Assembly (NCBI RefSeq): GCF_949987515.2
Contig: NC_082698.1
Coordinates: forward strand, 29,416,070 to 29,480,069
Direction of reading: 5' to 3'
From: Delphinus delphis
Lineage: Eukaryota; Chordata; Mammalia; Artiodactyla; Delphinidae
Length of the DNA: 64,000 bases
The position numbers and the translations under genes are program-made. Position 1 is the stretch's first letter; every line of letters begins with the position of its first letter. Shown here in pieces: positions 9,906 to 22,079 of this stretch. The notes below the pieces were generated by a model. The model was not told where the DNA came from. It did not search any database and saw nothing but the letters and a program-made list of their open reading frames with translations.

Positions 9906-10745
9906 CTTAGCTTTGATTGCTAAATAGCACCAGCCTCTCTTTTGTCATGTCCACTCCAACTCGAATGACTCACTGTCACACCTACCAGGGTGCAGCTGTC
10001 ATCCTGGCAAACATTCCCTCTGAAGGAGGAGGAACTTGGCTCCAGGAGGCTGGGGGGTGTGAAAGAGCAGTGTTAGCAGTGAGGGGGAGACATTCCCGCT
10101 GTTTGGTGACTTCCTGTCTCTGTCTCGCATCTCTGGAAGATAACATTTGGTTCCAACTGAGATACCATCGGGTCTGGCCCGGTGGGGTGCCTTGCCTCGT
10201 GCACGCCCCCTGCATGCCATCCAGCTGAGCAAGGGGATTGAGCTTTCCCAGAGTGATGACTGAAAATTGGCCGTGGATCAGGCGATGGGTCCCCTGCTGA
10301 CTTCAGAATGTAAAACTCTTACAAGGATAAATAAGTCAGTGCCATATTGTTACCTGATTTACAGTTGCCTGTTTCCCCAGAGCAGTAGGGAACACTCCCT
10401 CTGAGGCACAGTCATGCACACGTGACCCTCACCTGGTTAAGTCATTAGGCACCGTGGCCAGCCCCTCCTGCTCTGACGGCCCCTGGGTGAAGGTCCAGAG
10501 TCTGGGTGAGGTGTGAGGTTTACAGCTCTGGGAGGGATTCGGGGATCCTAATGGGAGGAATGACAGATGTGGCTGGCCAAGCCACCTGCAGGCCTTGTGA
10601 ATGTGCATTTTTCTGACATATGTTCTGTTTGCAAAGCATTTGACCATGCCGAGTTCTATGGGACACTAACATCACTCCCGTGGTAAAGGCAGGGATGCAG
10701 CAGGGAAAGAGGCTTGCCCGAGCACAGGGTGGCATTCTGTGGAGG
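9906..10745. other. Intergenic, nothing recognised
   Basis: Mixed-composition sequence without recognisable repeat or coding signal. Reading frames up to about 100 codons show no family resemblance. Confidence 0.5.
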
Positions 10746-11212
10746 AGTGGGAAAACACATGGCATAAAAAGGAACACAAAACGCAAAATAAAGAGAAACG
10801 CAAATGGACAGCAAGTCTGAAAAAATATTTAACCTCACCAGGAGTCAATTAAAGTCAAACAATCGTGTTTTACCTATAAAATTGAGAAAAATTATTTATA
10901 ATAGAAAATTACCAGGGTGGGCAGAAAAGACACTCTATACACTGTTGGCAGCAGCAAAAATTTAAATTTAATAATGAGACTCAAAAGTCAACATCCAAAA
11001 GCCAACCCATTTGGTAGGTTATTCAGCATCTTGTCATTTAGCCTAAGGAAAATATCAGGGATGTCCCCAAGGATTTAGGTACAGACATATTCATGTAGTG
11101 TTATTAGCAATGGCAAAATATTAGAAACAGCTTAAACATCCCCAAATAGAGAATTAGTTAAATTAATCATGGTAACTGCATGTGATGGAATATCAAACAG
11201 CAATATTTTTTT

Positions 11213-11413
11213 AGTTTTTTGTGGTACACTGGCCTCTCACTGCTGTGGCCTCTCCCGTTGCGGAGCACAGGCTCCAGACGCACAGGCTCAGCGGCCATGG
11301 CTCACGGGCCCAGCCGCTCCGCGGCATGTGGGATCTTCCTGGACCGGGGCACGAACCCGTGTCCCCTGCATCGGCAGGCAGACTCTCAACCACTGCGCCA
11401 CCAGGGAAGCCCG
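11213..11413 (-). mobile_element. CHR-1 SINE copy 1
   Basis: Antisense copy of the tRNA-derived whale SINE: tail first, then the body, ending in 'gcgccaccagggaagccc'. Target duplications aaacagcaatattttt lie at 11195-11212 and 11414-11430. It inserted into an existing L1 copy. Confidence 0.93.
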
Positions 11414-11514
11414 AAACAGCAATATTTTTTAAATCACGTTTTTGAAATTACTTTTTTAATCGCATAGAAAAAAATGCTAATAAAAAGTAAGATACCGTGG
11501 GATCCCAATTTTGT

Positions 11515-11700
11515 TGATAGAGAGAGAGATATAAAGATAGATGTCTTTCTGTCTCTCTAATATATATGTAGATATTACATATGTGTATATACAGGAGATA
11601 TATGTATATGAGAGAGATTTGTATGGTATATATGTCATACATACACATATAGAGAGAGACACACTGAGAGAGACAGAGAAAGAGAAACAGATGGAGAAGA
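11515..11700 (+). repeat. GA/TA-rich low-complexity region
   Basis: Alternating gagaga and tatata stretches (for example gatagagagagagatata and gtatatatgtcatacataca). It is an expansion inside L1-derived sequence. Tyr/Ile-rich frames across it are artefacts. Confidence 0.8.
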
Positions 11701-11859
11701 ACAGAAACAAAGGGGAAAGAACCCAGTACTCCCACATGTAAGCAATAGCCTGAGTCTTTCTGGCCACTTGGTGGCAGTTTGGAAAGTGTTCCTTACTGTC
11801 TTCTTATAACCTATCTTAGTTTAAGAATAAGCCCATAATAAATGGTTGGGGCTTTGAAA

Positions 11860-12495
11860 GTTTGTTTGAAAAGACGATCTAGGTCTAGTCTGAATGATTT
11901 GTGAATTACTTATGCACTAATATATATTTATTGATCATAAATCAGAGGATTTCAGACAGGGTCTGGGTCTTAGATTTCCTTAGTGGAGGGGTGGGGATCT
12001 CCATCACCTGGAGTTCCCTCACATCACAAGGGGAAGGACAGCAGACTGTCAGTGTTTCCACAGCCCTTTAGAAATCCTGTGTTCTTGTAAGGAGGCTACA
12101 GAGGTGAACCCAAACCAGGACTTCCTTTGTCTTTTTCTGAAATTATATCAGTTCTGTTATACATGTTGTTGGATCAGCCACACTGCAGCCGGTTAGATAT
12201 GTCTTTGACTAATAAGAGAATTGGAAGATGAATTAAATGATAGTGAACAAACGACATTTGCTTGGTAGCTTGATGTGCAGAACTCTTCCAAAACGGTGGG
12301 TCTCTTAAACAAAAGTAATAAAGAGGGTTGCCGATAGTGAAAAAGCATTAGAGCCAGACCTGCACTTTCTCCACTGTGCCTTTCCTCTGGTCTAATCTTT
12401 CAGGAGCTCTGGAAGAAGTGCGGGTCTGGCTCAAATGTTGTCATGCATAAAGGGGATGATGACGACTTCCTCAGAGAGGGGATGTGAGGATTCTA
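11860..12495. other. Intergenic, nothing recognised
   Basis: No identifiable repeat or coding signal; AT-rich in the middle. Confidence 0.5.
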
Positions 12496-12499
12496 TATA

Positions 12500-13052
12500 G
12501 AAACATAGCCCATGGAAATATGCACACCCTACAACCCAGCAATGCCACTCCCATGGAGATTTCCAACAGAAATGCTTACAGGTGTTCACCAAAAGGTACA
12601 TAATACACTGCTCACAGCAGCACCATTTGTAACACCTCCAAACTGGCGACAACTCAGTGCCCATCAGCGGTGGAACGGATAAGCAAATTGTGGTATATTC
12701 ACACAAGGGAATCCTGTTCAGCCATGAGAACGAACAACCTAGAACCGCATGCCACAGCACTATGTTGAGTCAAGAAAGCCAGACATAAAATAACACAGGC
12801 TGTAGGACGCCATTTATAAAATGTACAGAAACAGGAAGAGATAACCTATGCTGTTAGAGGTTTACCTTTGAGGGTGTAGGGACTGGAGGGGAGCTTGCAG
12901 AGGGCCTTGGGGTGCTGGTAATATCCTGCTGTTTGATCTGTGGGATGGTTACACGGGTATGTTCGGTCTCAAACAAATTCATCGAACTCTCCACTTTGGA
13001 TGTTGCAGATTTCTGTGTGTCTATTATACTTTAAGAGAAAGTTAAAAAGAAA
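12500..13052 (+). repeat. L1M 3' end, sense
   Basis: Contains 'gcacaccctacaacccagca', 'gcagcaccatttgtaacacc', 'tgtggtatattcacacaagg', 'tggttacacgggtatgttcg' and a terminal 'ctattatactttaagagaaa'. This is the standard order of an old L1 3' terminus. No intact ORF2 remains. Confidence 0.75.
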
Positions 13053-13206
13053 ACTAGCTTGGTGCCTGGCACAAAGCCATATTACTTGTTAACGTCATCG
13101 CTGTAAAGCTCTTACTTACTGGCAAAGCCCTAGGTCTGAGTCTAGATGAGGATGATGGTGAAATGAAGAAAAAGAGAAAGAAAGAACAGGGAAAGGACAA
13201 GAGGGA

Positions 13207-13764
13207 TGTGGTGGGCAGACCCCCAAGGTGCCCCCAGCCCATGATCTCTGCTTCCTTGTGTCCATGCCCTTGTGTGACTCTCTCCCCTTGAGTGTGGGCA
13301 GGACCTGTGACTTGATTCTAACCAACAGACTATGACAAAGGTGATGGGGTGTATGTGATTATGTCACACAAGATGGTAGCGCCATCTTGCAGGAAACTCT
13401 CTCTCCTGGGCTGGCTGTGAGGAAACAGGTGGCCACACTGGGAACCCCCACATGGAAAACAGCCTGTAGGACCTGAGAGCAGCCTCCAACCAAGAGCCAG
13501 CCAAAAACAAGCTCTCAGTCCTACAACCTCAAGGAACTGAATGCTGCCAACAGGCATGTGAGCAGGGAAATGGATCCATCCCCAGTCGAGCCTCCAGAGG
13601 AGAGTGCAGCCCTGGGCAGCATCTTGATGGCAGCATTATGAGACCCTAAGCAGAGGATTCAGCTAAACCTGCCTGGAGTCCTGACCGGCAGAAACTATGG
13701 GATAATAAATGGGTATTAAGCTGCTATGTTTGTGGTAATTTGTTACACAGCAATAGATAGTACA
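13207..13764 (+). mobile_element. Solo LTR, ERVL-MaLR type
   Basis: A 558-base LTR starting TGTGGTGGGC and ending GATAGTACA. It is flanked by a 5-base duplication aggga (13202-13206, 13765-13769), as expected for ERVL integration. The 3' part has a poly(A)-signal-like 'gggataataaatgggtatta' followed by 'tgtggtaatttgttacacag', typical of MaLR LTR ends. No internal retroviral sequence accompanies it. Confidence 0.75.
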
Positions 13765-13769
13765 AGGGA

Positions 13770-14830
13770 GGGCAAACAGCCATGCACATGGTGGGTATAA
13801 AATATGTCTGATGACATGAATGGAAATTGTGACCCTACATTTCAGAGTATTTCTGTTTAAGGTGACCCTGTGATCTAGATGTCCCTCCTGTAATGGCTGG
13901 CCATTTGTCCCCCAGCAGGACTAAGCTTGGAGTCTGCCATCACTGAGGTCATCACTCAGACACACCTGGGCATGGATCAAGGCCATTTGACCTTGGGAAA
14001 GTTCCTTAACACCTCTGAGTCTCAGTTTTTTTTGACTGGTGGGGATAGTGATGTTTTGCCGGGCACAAGGCACACAACGAAGACTAGGTTTCTTCCTTCC
14101 TTGCAAAATGACACGTTACTGCACTCAGAAACAGAAGGTCAGACAGAGTGAGAGGAAGTCTGGAACATTCTGGGCCCATCTGAAGCAGATGAATGAAATT
14201 AAGCTACCACATGAAGAAATGGAGCAAGAGACCTTCTAGTTTCAGGCTAGGCGATCCCTCAGACAGAGGGCCCCCCAGCCAGGAGCTTCCATCCTGGGAC
14301 AGTAGCACACACACACAGACCTCTACAATCAACTGCACCAACTCACACATACAGATCAATATATCAGAGCAAGAGAGAAGGAAGCAGGCAGGGCAGTTTG
14401 CCAAAGACAGATTCTGTGCATGGGCTGTTGAGCTGAATTTCTGGTCCAATAAATCAATCTGCCTTAAGAGAGCTCTTCCAAGTCCACGACTGTAATTGGA
14501 GCTACCTTCCTCACGGGCTGTTTGTTATGTTCAAGGTCAGGTGACAAGTACAGGTCTTCAGAGTCACGCATAGTCACTCTTCGCCTGCCTCTGGAAAAAC
14601 TCTGCAATATCTGGAGAATCGGCTAAGAGCTAGTCTGTCTGCAGGTGGTTGAAAAGTTGGGAGAAATAGGGTTGGCTTAACCCCTGATTTCTCTCCTTAT
14701 TGGATCTCCAGGCCTCACTTCAACATTCTCACTAGGATGCCTCCCCTAAAACCAACATTAATTTGCTATTTGCTGAGTCTTGCTGTAGCAGAGATACCTG
14801 GGCACCAGCCCAAAAAAGAATCAGATGATA
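13770..14830. other. Intergenic, nothing recognised
   Basis: Unique-looking sequence. A short ACAC stretch near 14300 is the only simple repeat. Confidence 0.5.
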
Positions 14831-14834
14831 ATAA

Positions 14835-15070
14835 CGGTTGCTGTTTATTGAGACCTGCTTCTAATATATTATATATCTAATTCGGTGCCAGCCAATGCAC
14901 CAACCATGCATTTCACATGTGTTACTTCCTTGAAATCCACAACAAACCCGAGAGCCAATTCCACAGGGTGTCTGTTTTCACAGATGAAAAACAAGTCCAA
15001 TGAAGTTAAATAGCTTTTGCCTAAGGTCATAAAGCTGGGAGTTGACACAGTCAAGATTAGAAGTGAGGTC
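14835..15070 (-). repeat. MIR, antisense
   Basis: Reversed MIR: 'tttcacatgtgttacttcc', 'cacagatgaaaaacaagtcc', 'aaggtcataaagctggga'. It is diverged. Confidence 0.6.
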
Positions 15071-15189
15071 TTTCTGACACCAAAAGCAGTTTCTAAGCAA
15101 GAAGCTACACTCTGGGTCTGACTAGTAGATAACTGGTTGTACCATCGTCAAGTCTCACTCATTGTTGGCCTACTTATGTGAAGGGCTGC

Positions 15190-15480
15190 GCATGAATGTG
15201 AAGCAATAGTCCCTAGTCTCACAGTATCCACAGGGTACTGGGGGAAGGCAGAGAACATGCATGTAAGGATTATTAACATCTCCAGTGCCATATGAACCTG
15301 TACTGAGCACACTAGTGGAATCTGATGGAGAGAGAGCTGCCTGTGGACAGGTAGGGTCAGGGAGTATTTCTTCCAGCAGAGGGGACCTGAGCTAGTGTGA
15401 GGTCACTCCAGACTTGATGGTTGAAAAGGACGAGGAGGGCATTCTAGTCCTCCAGAGTGCCACGCGGCAAAGGCAAGGAG
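15190..15480 (-). repeat. L2-like decayed repeat
   Basis: Resembles the old repeat at 4880-5270: 'agtctcacagtatccacagg', then 'ggcattctagtcctccagag' and 'gcggcaaaggcaagg'. It is weak and low scoring by eye. Confidence 0.3.
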
Positions 15481-15484
15481 GTGG

Positions 15485-17270
15485 CAATGGGCAGAGAGCT
15501 CAGGAGCACACGATTGGCTGGGAAGAGGATTTGTGAAAAGCAATGATGGGAAATAGGCAGGACAGAAGGCTCAAGCCTGGCTGAAGGCTGATTTCATTCT
15601 ACAGCCAACACGAGGTTTAGTTGAGAAGACACCTGCGACTGTATACAACTTGGAAGGTGACCAGTCCCTTCACTTGTTTAAGTGACCACATTCACATGTT
15701 GGCAGCGCCCCTCCAAGGCAAGCTTTGCGGCTGCCTTCTCTCGGCTTCTCCTAGGCACCCAAATGAGCTGTTCGGAGATGGAAGCGACTTAGGAATGGGG
15801 CAGTGTCTCCAGAAGGCTAGAACCAGATCTTCAGACCATCACCCCCACTGTCTGCTCAGGCCAGGAGCTTGATATGGGGGTGTCCGCAGGGGGCCAGCCT
15901 GGATCCTTCTGTTCTCAGTAGAAGGGCCCTGTCACCAGCAACCTCAGTGCCAACAGTTCCTTGCTCACCCCTCCCACAAGAAAGGTGAAAGACCCTGGCC
16001 AGGGGACCTTTATTGTAGAAGCGTTACTGAGCAGACCCTGCTTTTTAGAGATGTTTGTAAACTGGTAAGTAACAGCCCCGGCAAGCTCTTTATTCTAAGA
16101 GCAGCCCGGACACCTTGGCCGTGAGCGCCTGCTTTGGGACTGTGCAGCTGACCTGCATTTCATCAAGGATGGAGACAGGTGAGAAACCCAGGGGCCGGGT
16201 TTGCGCTAGAGAAGGTGGAAAGTCATCTGCACACTGTATAAACTGGAGCAGCCCGCACTTGGAGTGGGGAAGAAGTTTAATAATAGTAAACAAACTTCCT
16301 TGGAAAGGGGTGACCTAAAGGGGAACCGGTTATTAGGGGAAAAAAAAACACCACCACTGCTTTTATAGTAACCCTCCTCAGTCTATAAGGAGAAAACCTC
16401 TCTTCGGTGTAAACAACCTCCTAACATGAGTCACCCCAAGACCAGCTCCCAACCCTCAGCGCAGGAAGCAGGGCACAGAGAAGCAGTCAGGTGTCGATTA
16501 CAGGAGCCCTTCAGGGCAGGAAGCAAGGGGAGTTATAATAGTAAATCAATTTCACATAAGTGGGATTAGCAGTCCCACTGCTTACCCTGCCTGGAATGCT
16601 GTGTCTGTCCTTTGCCAGGAGACAGAAAAACCTTAACGGCTGAGCAGGAGCCAGGTCACAGCACTGTCGCCTACCCGCGCTTAAGGACACCTCCTCTGGA
16701 AATATAAGGCAGAGAAATGTTTGTGTTTGAAAAGACATTCCGAGTTGGGAAGAGATGTACGTGGGGGGAAAGCAGCCTCCCATCCATGGTTCGGCCACCT
16801 TTTATGGTGGCCATGATGCCCCATGAGCCAATGGAACCCTAAATGCAACCTAAACAGTGGCAGAGGGGTCGCCCAGGGCTTGGGGTGAATCGGGGGCAGT
16901 GCGTTCTAAGGACGGACCCATCAGGAGCTTCCATTCCAGGCTCAGTATGTGTTGGTTTTATTTTTAAATTGTCAACCTCTTGTTTGTTTGTTTGAGCTTC
17001 TTAAGGCTTCTGCTCCTTTCACAGTTTGAGAGCGGCCTCTGCTCAGGCAAGTGGAGTGCTCGGTTCTCCGGGACCCTGGGGACTACGGGGCACAGGGTTT
17101 GAGGTATGTCAGGCCAGCTAGGTTCCTCATCTGCAAAGTCGGGTTAGTCAGACTTCATAGAGTTGCTGCGAGGACTAAAGTAAATTAAGTTAGAAGCAAA
17201 AAGCCCCTAATCCGAGCTCTGCCATGCTGAAGGTGTACACGTCGATTAATAGCAGCTCCCTTCCCCCCAC
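15485..17270. other. Intergenic, nothing recognised
   Basis: Largely unique-looking sequence with no repeat or coding signature seen. Reading frames stay under about 95 codons without family matches. Confidence 0.5.
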
Positions 17271-17272
17271 CC

Positions 17273-17352
17273 CTGTACTGGACACTATCTAAGGAGTCTT
17301 AGATAGTGTCCATAAAACAGAGGATCTGTACTGGACACTATCTAAGGAGTCT
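17273..17352. repeat. 27-bp direct repeat enclosing a 14-bp hairpin
   Basis: The 27-base unit ctgtactggacactatctaa... occurs at 17273-17299 and identically at 17326-17352. Within it, 17280-17293 (ggacactatctaag) is the exact complement of 17298-17311, with a GAGT loop. It shows no sign of a known mobile element. Confidence 0.9.
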
Positions 17353-17359
17353 CTCAGTA

Positions 17360-18555
17360 TCAAAATCTTCCTAAGGTGGTGAGAATCACCCTCCCTTGAG
17401 GTAGTTCTCAGTCAGGACCTCCAGGGATACTTCACGAGGCTGTGGTCCTCACTCTGCCTTTGCCTAGAACCTTGAGCTACATCAAGGTGGATCTGCAACC
17501 CGAGGCTGCAGAGGGGAGGCGTCAGGGAGGAACATTCTTCTGAGTCCTTTAACCAGGGGTTCCTAAACCTTTTCAACTATACCCACTTGGGCAGCTCCAA
17601 AGAACACCAACGTCCCACCTGTTTATTCCATGCCTCTCCTGAGTTTGGTAATTAGGGAATGAGCTTAAAGGGAAGGAGGTGAGAATCGCAGAGGAACCCA
17701 ATGAATCTGTTGCACTGAACTTGTTGAACATGTGACATCAGACTCACTACCCATTTGTATTAAAAGAGAAGAGCCTGACATACACTGGATTTTACATCGT
17801 GAGTGAACGGCCTCTGGTCTCAAAAACAACCCTACTTAGATGTATTACACTAATCTAAATTGTGAGATGCAAGTTAGAATAGAATAGCATAAATCCACAG
17901 GCAGGCAAGACACTAAGGAAGTGTGCCTACACTAGAGTGTGGCCAATGGTGCCAGGTTGCCCAGATTTTCCCAGTTTTAGCACTGAAAATTCCACATCCT
18001 GGCAAAACCCTCAGTCCTGACCAGATTGGGTTGGCTGGCTGTTCACTCTACCATACAAGCAAACTGTGAGGGATTGTGTGTCTGTCTCCTTTAGCAACTG
18101 GGATCTATAAGGGATTATTTACTAAACTACAATTCATTTATATCCACGTCTGAATGGTGGACTATTTTATAGGACCAAAATACCCACTCTAGGGCAAACC
18201 AAAATCTCTCATCAGACTAAAATGGAAAATGAGGGCACAAAACCAATAGTGACTTATAAATAAAAAGTATGAATAGCAGCTATTGGAAACCACAACAACT
18301 CAAAATGAATGCCAGACAACTAACCAAAAAGCATCCTTCCAAAAACTGGAGGAATTCCACCTGTGTATAGCCTGGAATAACACACTTGAGTCCTTGGTGA
18401 ACCCTGCAAACACTAATTTTAGCTTATGAATACCAAATTCTTGAGGGTTGCTGTCAAGCAGCCTTTAATTGTACATGAGAAGGAAAGTGTATGAGTCGCC
18501 TGCAGGAACCAGGAGAAAGACTGGCGTTCCTGGGTCACTAACAGTCATCAAAACA
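17360..18555. other. Intergenic, nothing recognised
   Basis: AT-richer in the second half. No repeat family or gene is recognised. Confidence 0.5.
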
Positions 18556-18559
18556 ACAC

Positions 18560-18690
18560 TTAGTTCCCACCAGTGTCATGGCCAACGCCTTCAAAGGCAC
18601 TGCATTAACTCATTTAATAAATGAGAAAACTAAGACCCAGGGAAGCTAAATGACTTTTCAAAGCTATGATTGTCATAGAGACCCCAAAAA
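18560..18690 (-). repeat. MIR, antisense fragment
   Basis: Reads 'gcattaactcatttaataaa', 'tgagaaaactaagacccagg' and 'aagctaaatgacttttcaaa', the reversed MIR core. Confidence 0.65.
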
Positions 18691-18793
18691 GATTTTCTGA
18701 GTGTTATAGAGGTGTGTTAGAGAGCAGAGCTGTAGGGTTTTCAGGTACTTAATCTGTCCTATTTAATCACTCCCTCCAGATACATCTAAATAC

Positions 18794-19273
18794 TGAAAGA
18801 GGATTGATTCAGTTGGTCCCCAAAAAGATATGTTGTGGTTCTAACCCCCAGTATCTGTGAATGTGACCTTGTTGGGAAATAGGGTCTGTGAAGATGTAAT
18901 CCAGTTAAGACACAGTCATCAGGGTGGGTCCTAATCCAGTATGACAGGTGTCCTTATAGGAAGAGGTAGAATGAGACACACACACAGGCGAACACCCTGT
19001 GAAGACACCGACACAGAGGGAAGACGGCCACGTGAAGACCGAGATCTGAGAGATGCTGCCACCAGCCAAGGAACACCTGGGGCTACCAGAAGCAAGAGGC
19101 AAGGGAGGATCCTCCCCTAGAAGCTTCAAAGGATCCTCCCCTAGAAGCTTCAGCCCTGCCCACACTTTGATTTCCAACTTCTAGCCTCCAGGACTGTGAG
19201 GGAATACATTTCTGTTGTTTTAAGCCACTTGGTCTGTGGTACTTAGTCGCAGCTGCTCCAGGAAACTCATACA
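18794..19273 (+). mobile_element. MLT1-type LTR (ERVL-MaLR), sense
   Basis: The order follows the MLT1 LTR: 'ggtccccaaaaagatatgtt', 'ctaacccccagtatctgtga', 'gggaaatagggtctgtgaag', 'ggtgtccttataggaagagg', 'cctccaggactgtgaggg' and 'ttctgttgttttaagccact'. An internal 24-base tandem duplication (19106-19153) is specific to this copy. Confidence 0.85.
19106..19153 (+). repeat. 24-bp tandem duplication inside the MLT1 LTR
   Basis: Two adjacent copies of aggatcctcccctagaagct(tcaa/tcag), differing at the last base only. The near identity contrasts with the divergence of the host LTR, so the duplication is younger. Confidence 0.9.
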
Positions 19274-19279
19274 AGACCT

Positions 19280-19865
19280 CTAAGTGGCTCTCAGCTCTCA
19301 GGGGCTGGGTATCTGGGGAACAAAAGAGGGAGGGACAGTTCCTAATCCGTGTCTTCACTGTGTCTTCCCTGTCTCTGTGATAGCAACATCAGCGTGCTTT
19401 GGAGTCTCCCTCCCTGGGGAGGTGGGCGCACGGCTCAGGTACGGAGAGGGTGGATGATGTCTGGGCAGCAGGAGGGTGGGGGGCCCTGGCAGGCACGCTC
19501 CCTTGCTCACTGAGGGTGCTGTTCTTGGTCGAGTGCTTCCAGGAGGACCCCTTGACATTTTCCTGTCCACACGCCATTTGGCAAGGGCACTGTATTCGAT
19601 GAGCCATCCTGCCCTTCTCTGTTTTTTTCTAGGACAAAAGCAAATTGCTCATCAGATTACTGGGGGAGGGGCTACCTCTGTGGAAACTAAGAAGATTGCA
19701 CATTATTTTGATTTCAGGTTTAACATCTTACAAAGCAACATACAGACTTGGTTGGGTTACAAACTGCTCTGTGATCTGACTGCCTGTGAGCTTCCACCCA
19801 GAGGAAAGAGGAAGCTTCCCAGGGCCAGGATGGCATCAGCCAGTGCAAGGTCGATGGTTATAAAC
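19280..19865. other. Intergenic, nothing recognised
   Basis: Unique-looking, moderately GC-rich around 19400-19560. No feature is supported. Confidence 0.5.
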
Positions 19866-19869
19866 ATTC

Positions 19870-20060
19870 ACCAGACACAAGTATGATTCTAATTTTATAA
19901 AATAAATGTACTTACATATGTATCTGTATATGAAAATACCTGGAAGGGAAACACCAAATGCTATCTATCCAGGGTAGAATTACGAATGCTTTAATTTACT
20001 TTTATCACTTTTCTAATATTGCTACAATACACTCTAATGGAAGGAAAGTTGTAATAAAAC
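19870..20060 (+). repeat. L1M-like 3' UTR remnant
   Basis: AT-rich sequence with 'atgaaaatacctggaaggga' and 'cttttctaatattgctacaa', reminiscent of an old L1 3' UTR. It is short and decayed. Confidence 0.4.
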
Positions 20061-20460
20061 TAACAAAAGGAAAACCACCCATAGTTACAGCTCTTGAGCA
20101 CAAATGCCGTTATTATTTTGATGCCTGATGGACAGCTGAAAACATGCAGAGAGCGATAATGATGTAAGTACACATAATACATAACGTTAACCCTTTCTTA
20201 CTCTGTAAAGGAATAAAGAGAGCTTTTTCCAGGGAAGCACCTTTTTTCCTAGCTGGAAACACATTATCCCGTGTTTACAAAACTGTGGTTTCACTTGAAG
20301 TCATCACAAGCATCTCCCGTGTTGTTCTAAACCCTTCATTCTTAATAAGATTTAATAGGTGCATAACAGTCCCCTAAGTGTATAAACCTTCATTTACTTA
20401 GTCCCTATAATTGGACATTTTAATTTTAGGTTTGGAATTCTAAAATTAGGAATTTTGTGT
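20060..20460 (-). repeat. L1-like decayed LINE, antisense
   Basis: Contains 'aaaaccacccatagttacag' and 'ttcatttacttagtccctat' with 'aattggacattttaatttta', the pattern of reversed L1M 3' sequence. Confidence 0.4.
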
Positions 20461-20464
20461 TTCA

Positions 20465-21960
20465 CTTCTAACATCAAAAATTCAGAGCGCCAGAGAATTT
20501 ACAGGTTGTATTATGTCTTTTAATCCCTTTGGTTTATTTTTATTAATGAGCAGTAATTTACTCCGTAACTCTCTGCGGCTCATATGCATGTGTTTATTTA
20601 GGTCTCATCAAAGTGTTATCCCCCTTTCTTTAAATTACAACTTTTTAAACGTCTCCAGCATTTTGTGTCCCAGGATACACTTTGATTTGCCCTCCCCTGT
20701 GGGATGGCAACTTCCCTTCTGCTGAAGCTGAAAGAGGGTTTGCAGAAGCTGCTTTAGAGCTGAGATTCTCCTAACATGCCTGGTCCATGAAGTCGGCTGC
20801 ACCTGGCCTGAGGGAGGTGGGGCTCTGCTGGTCAGCCACCGCCCTGTTCTCCCACCAACACTCACGATCTGGAAATCAGCCGAGTTGCAGCTTTGGTTGT
20901 TTGACGGAAGCTTGGGTTTGGGCCTGTTTTGCCCCATACCAGCCGGGTGGCATTCTTGCCACTATTTTGCACTTTGCTACTAGTCTTGTTGGAATGCAAG
21001 TGATTTTGAATATCAGTTGATATTGAGTAAAAGAATACTATTTCTGCCACCATGCCTCCACTTTCCTGAAACCCCAGGGCTATTTTCAACTTGAATCCTG
21101 CCCTTCCTTCACCCATATGACTCCCCTGCCTTTCTGCAAGGAGGCAGATATGTGACATATGTCACTCTTCATCCCGTGCCTGTGGCCAAATCACCGAGTG
21201 GTCACTACATTTTTTCCGGCAAAGCCTGGACGCAGCGCTGGTTGGCAAGACACCTGAGGAAGAAAACTGTGTGATCCTTGGACTCAGTGATGTTTCGTGT
21301 CTCTTCCAATGATGATATTCTATGAACCTCTATCCACATCTTTCCACTTTCACCTTTTTAATTTAAAATCTGGATTGTGTAGGATTGCAATCAGAACACA
21401 AGAAGTCTCTGCAGTGACACAAGTCCTTGTGTGGGGAATCCTGGTGCAGGGAGCGGAGCCTCCCGGGACCGTGCAGTGTGAAGCAGGAACAGCCTGGAAG
21501 CTGGAGGAAGAGGATCTGTGAGTGGCACGCTGACAATAAACCCAAACCAGGTGAAACAGGGACATTTCCTTAACTGCACTTGGCTAAGGATTTTCACCAA
21601 TCCTTGGTGAGGAGTGAGTGGAAATGTATATCAGAATCCCACTGTATATCTGTACTTCACAGTATATAGTTATGCTTGTTTACTTTACAGTAAGCCGTCT
21701 AAGATTATCGTTCCAGAGTGAAGATTCAGACCGTCTCAAATACTTCTTTTGCTGTCTTTAGAAGTCCTACAGTAAAAACGTTATTGGATATCATTATAAT
21801 TATAAATCTGTAATGGAGGGTCCCACAGGTGACTGACCAAACAAGATTCCAACTCCCAAATTGAGACAACGAGGTTAACAGAACCCTTTCCAGATTGCTG
21901 CTTTAATGATGCTTAGTTTAGAACCAGGGGTACCACATGTTACAGCAGCGTCAGAGGGCT
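20465..21960. other. Intergenic, nothing recognised
   Basis: Unique-looking sequence, with no identifiable repeat and no coding support. Confidence 0.5.
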
Positions 21961-21974
21961 TATCCGCGCAGGCG

Positions 21975-22075
21975 TGGCCTGCATTTATTGAGCACTTACG
22001 ATGGGGTGGGCGTGTGCTGGGTGTTAGGGATACAGACGAAAATAAAACAGAGTCCATAACCTCAGGAAGCCTCTG
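21975..22075 (-). repeat. L2 3' end, antisense
   Basis: Reads 'gcatttattgagcacttacg', 'gtgctgggtgttagggatac' and 'agacgaaaataaaacagagt', the reversed L2 terminus. Confidence 0.65.
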
Positions 22076-22079
22076 GGAA

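Larger units (their letters stand above)
10750..11850 (+). repeat. Old L1 3' region, sense, interrupted
   Basis: The order matches the L1 ORF2 3' end and 3' UTR: 'aaaatatttaacctcacc', 'ctatacactgttggcagcag', 'ttagaaacagcttaaacatc', 'gaattagttaaattaatcat' and 'gtgatggaatatcaaacagc'. It is split by the CHR-1 SINE at 11213 and expanded by simple repeat near 11515-11700. It is too decayed to encode protein. Confidence 0.65.
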
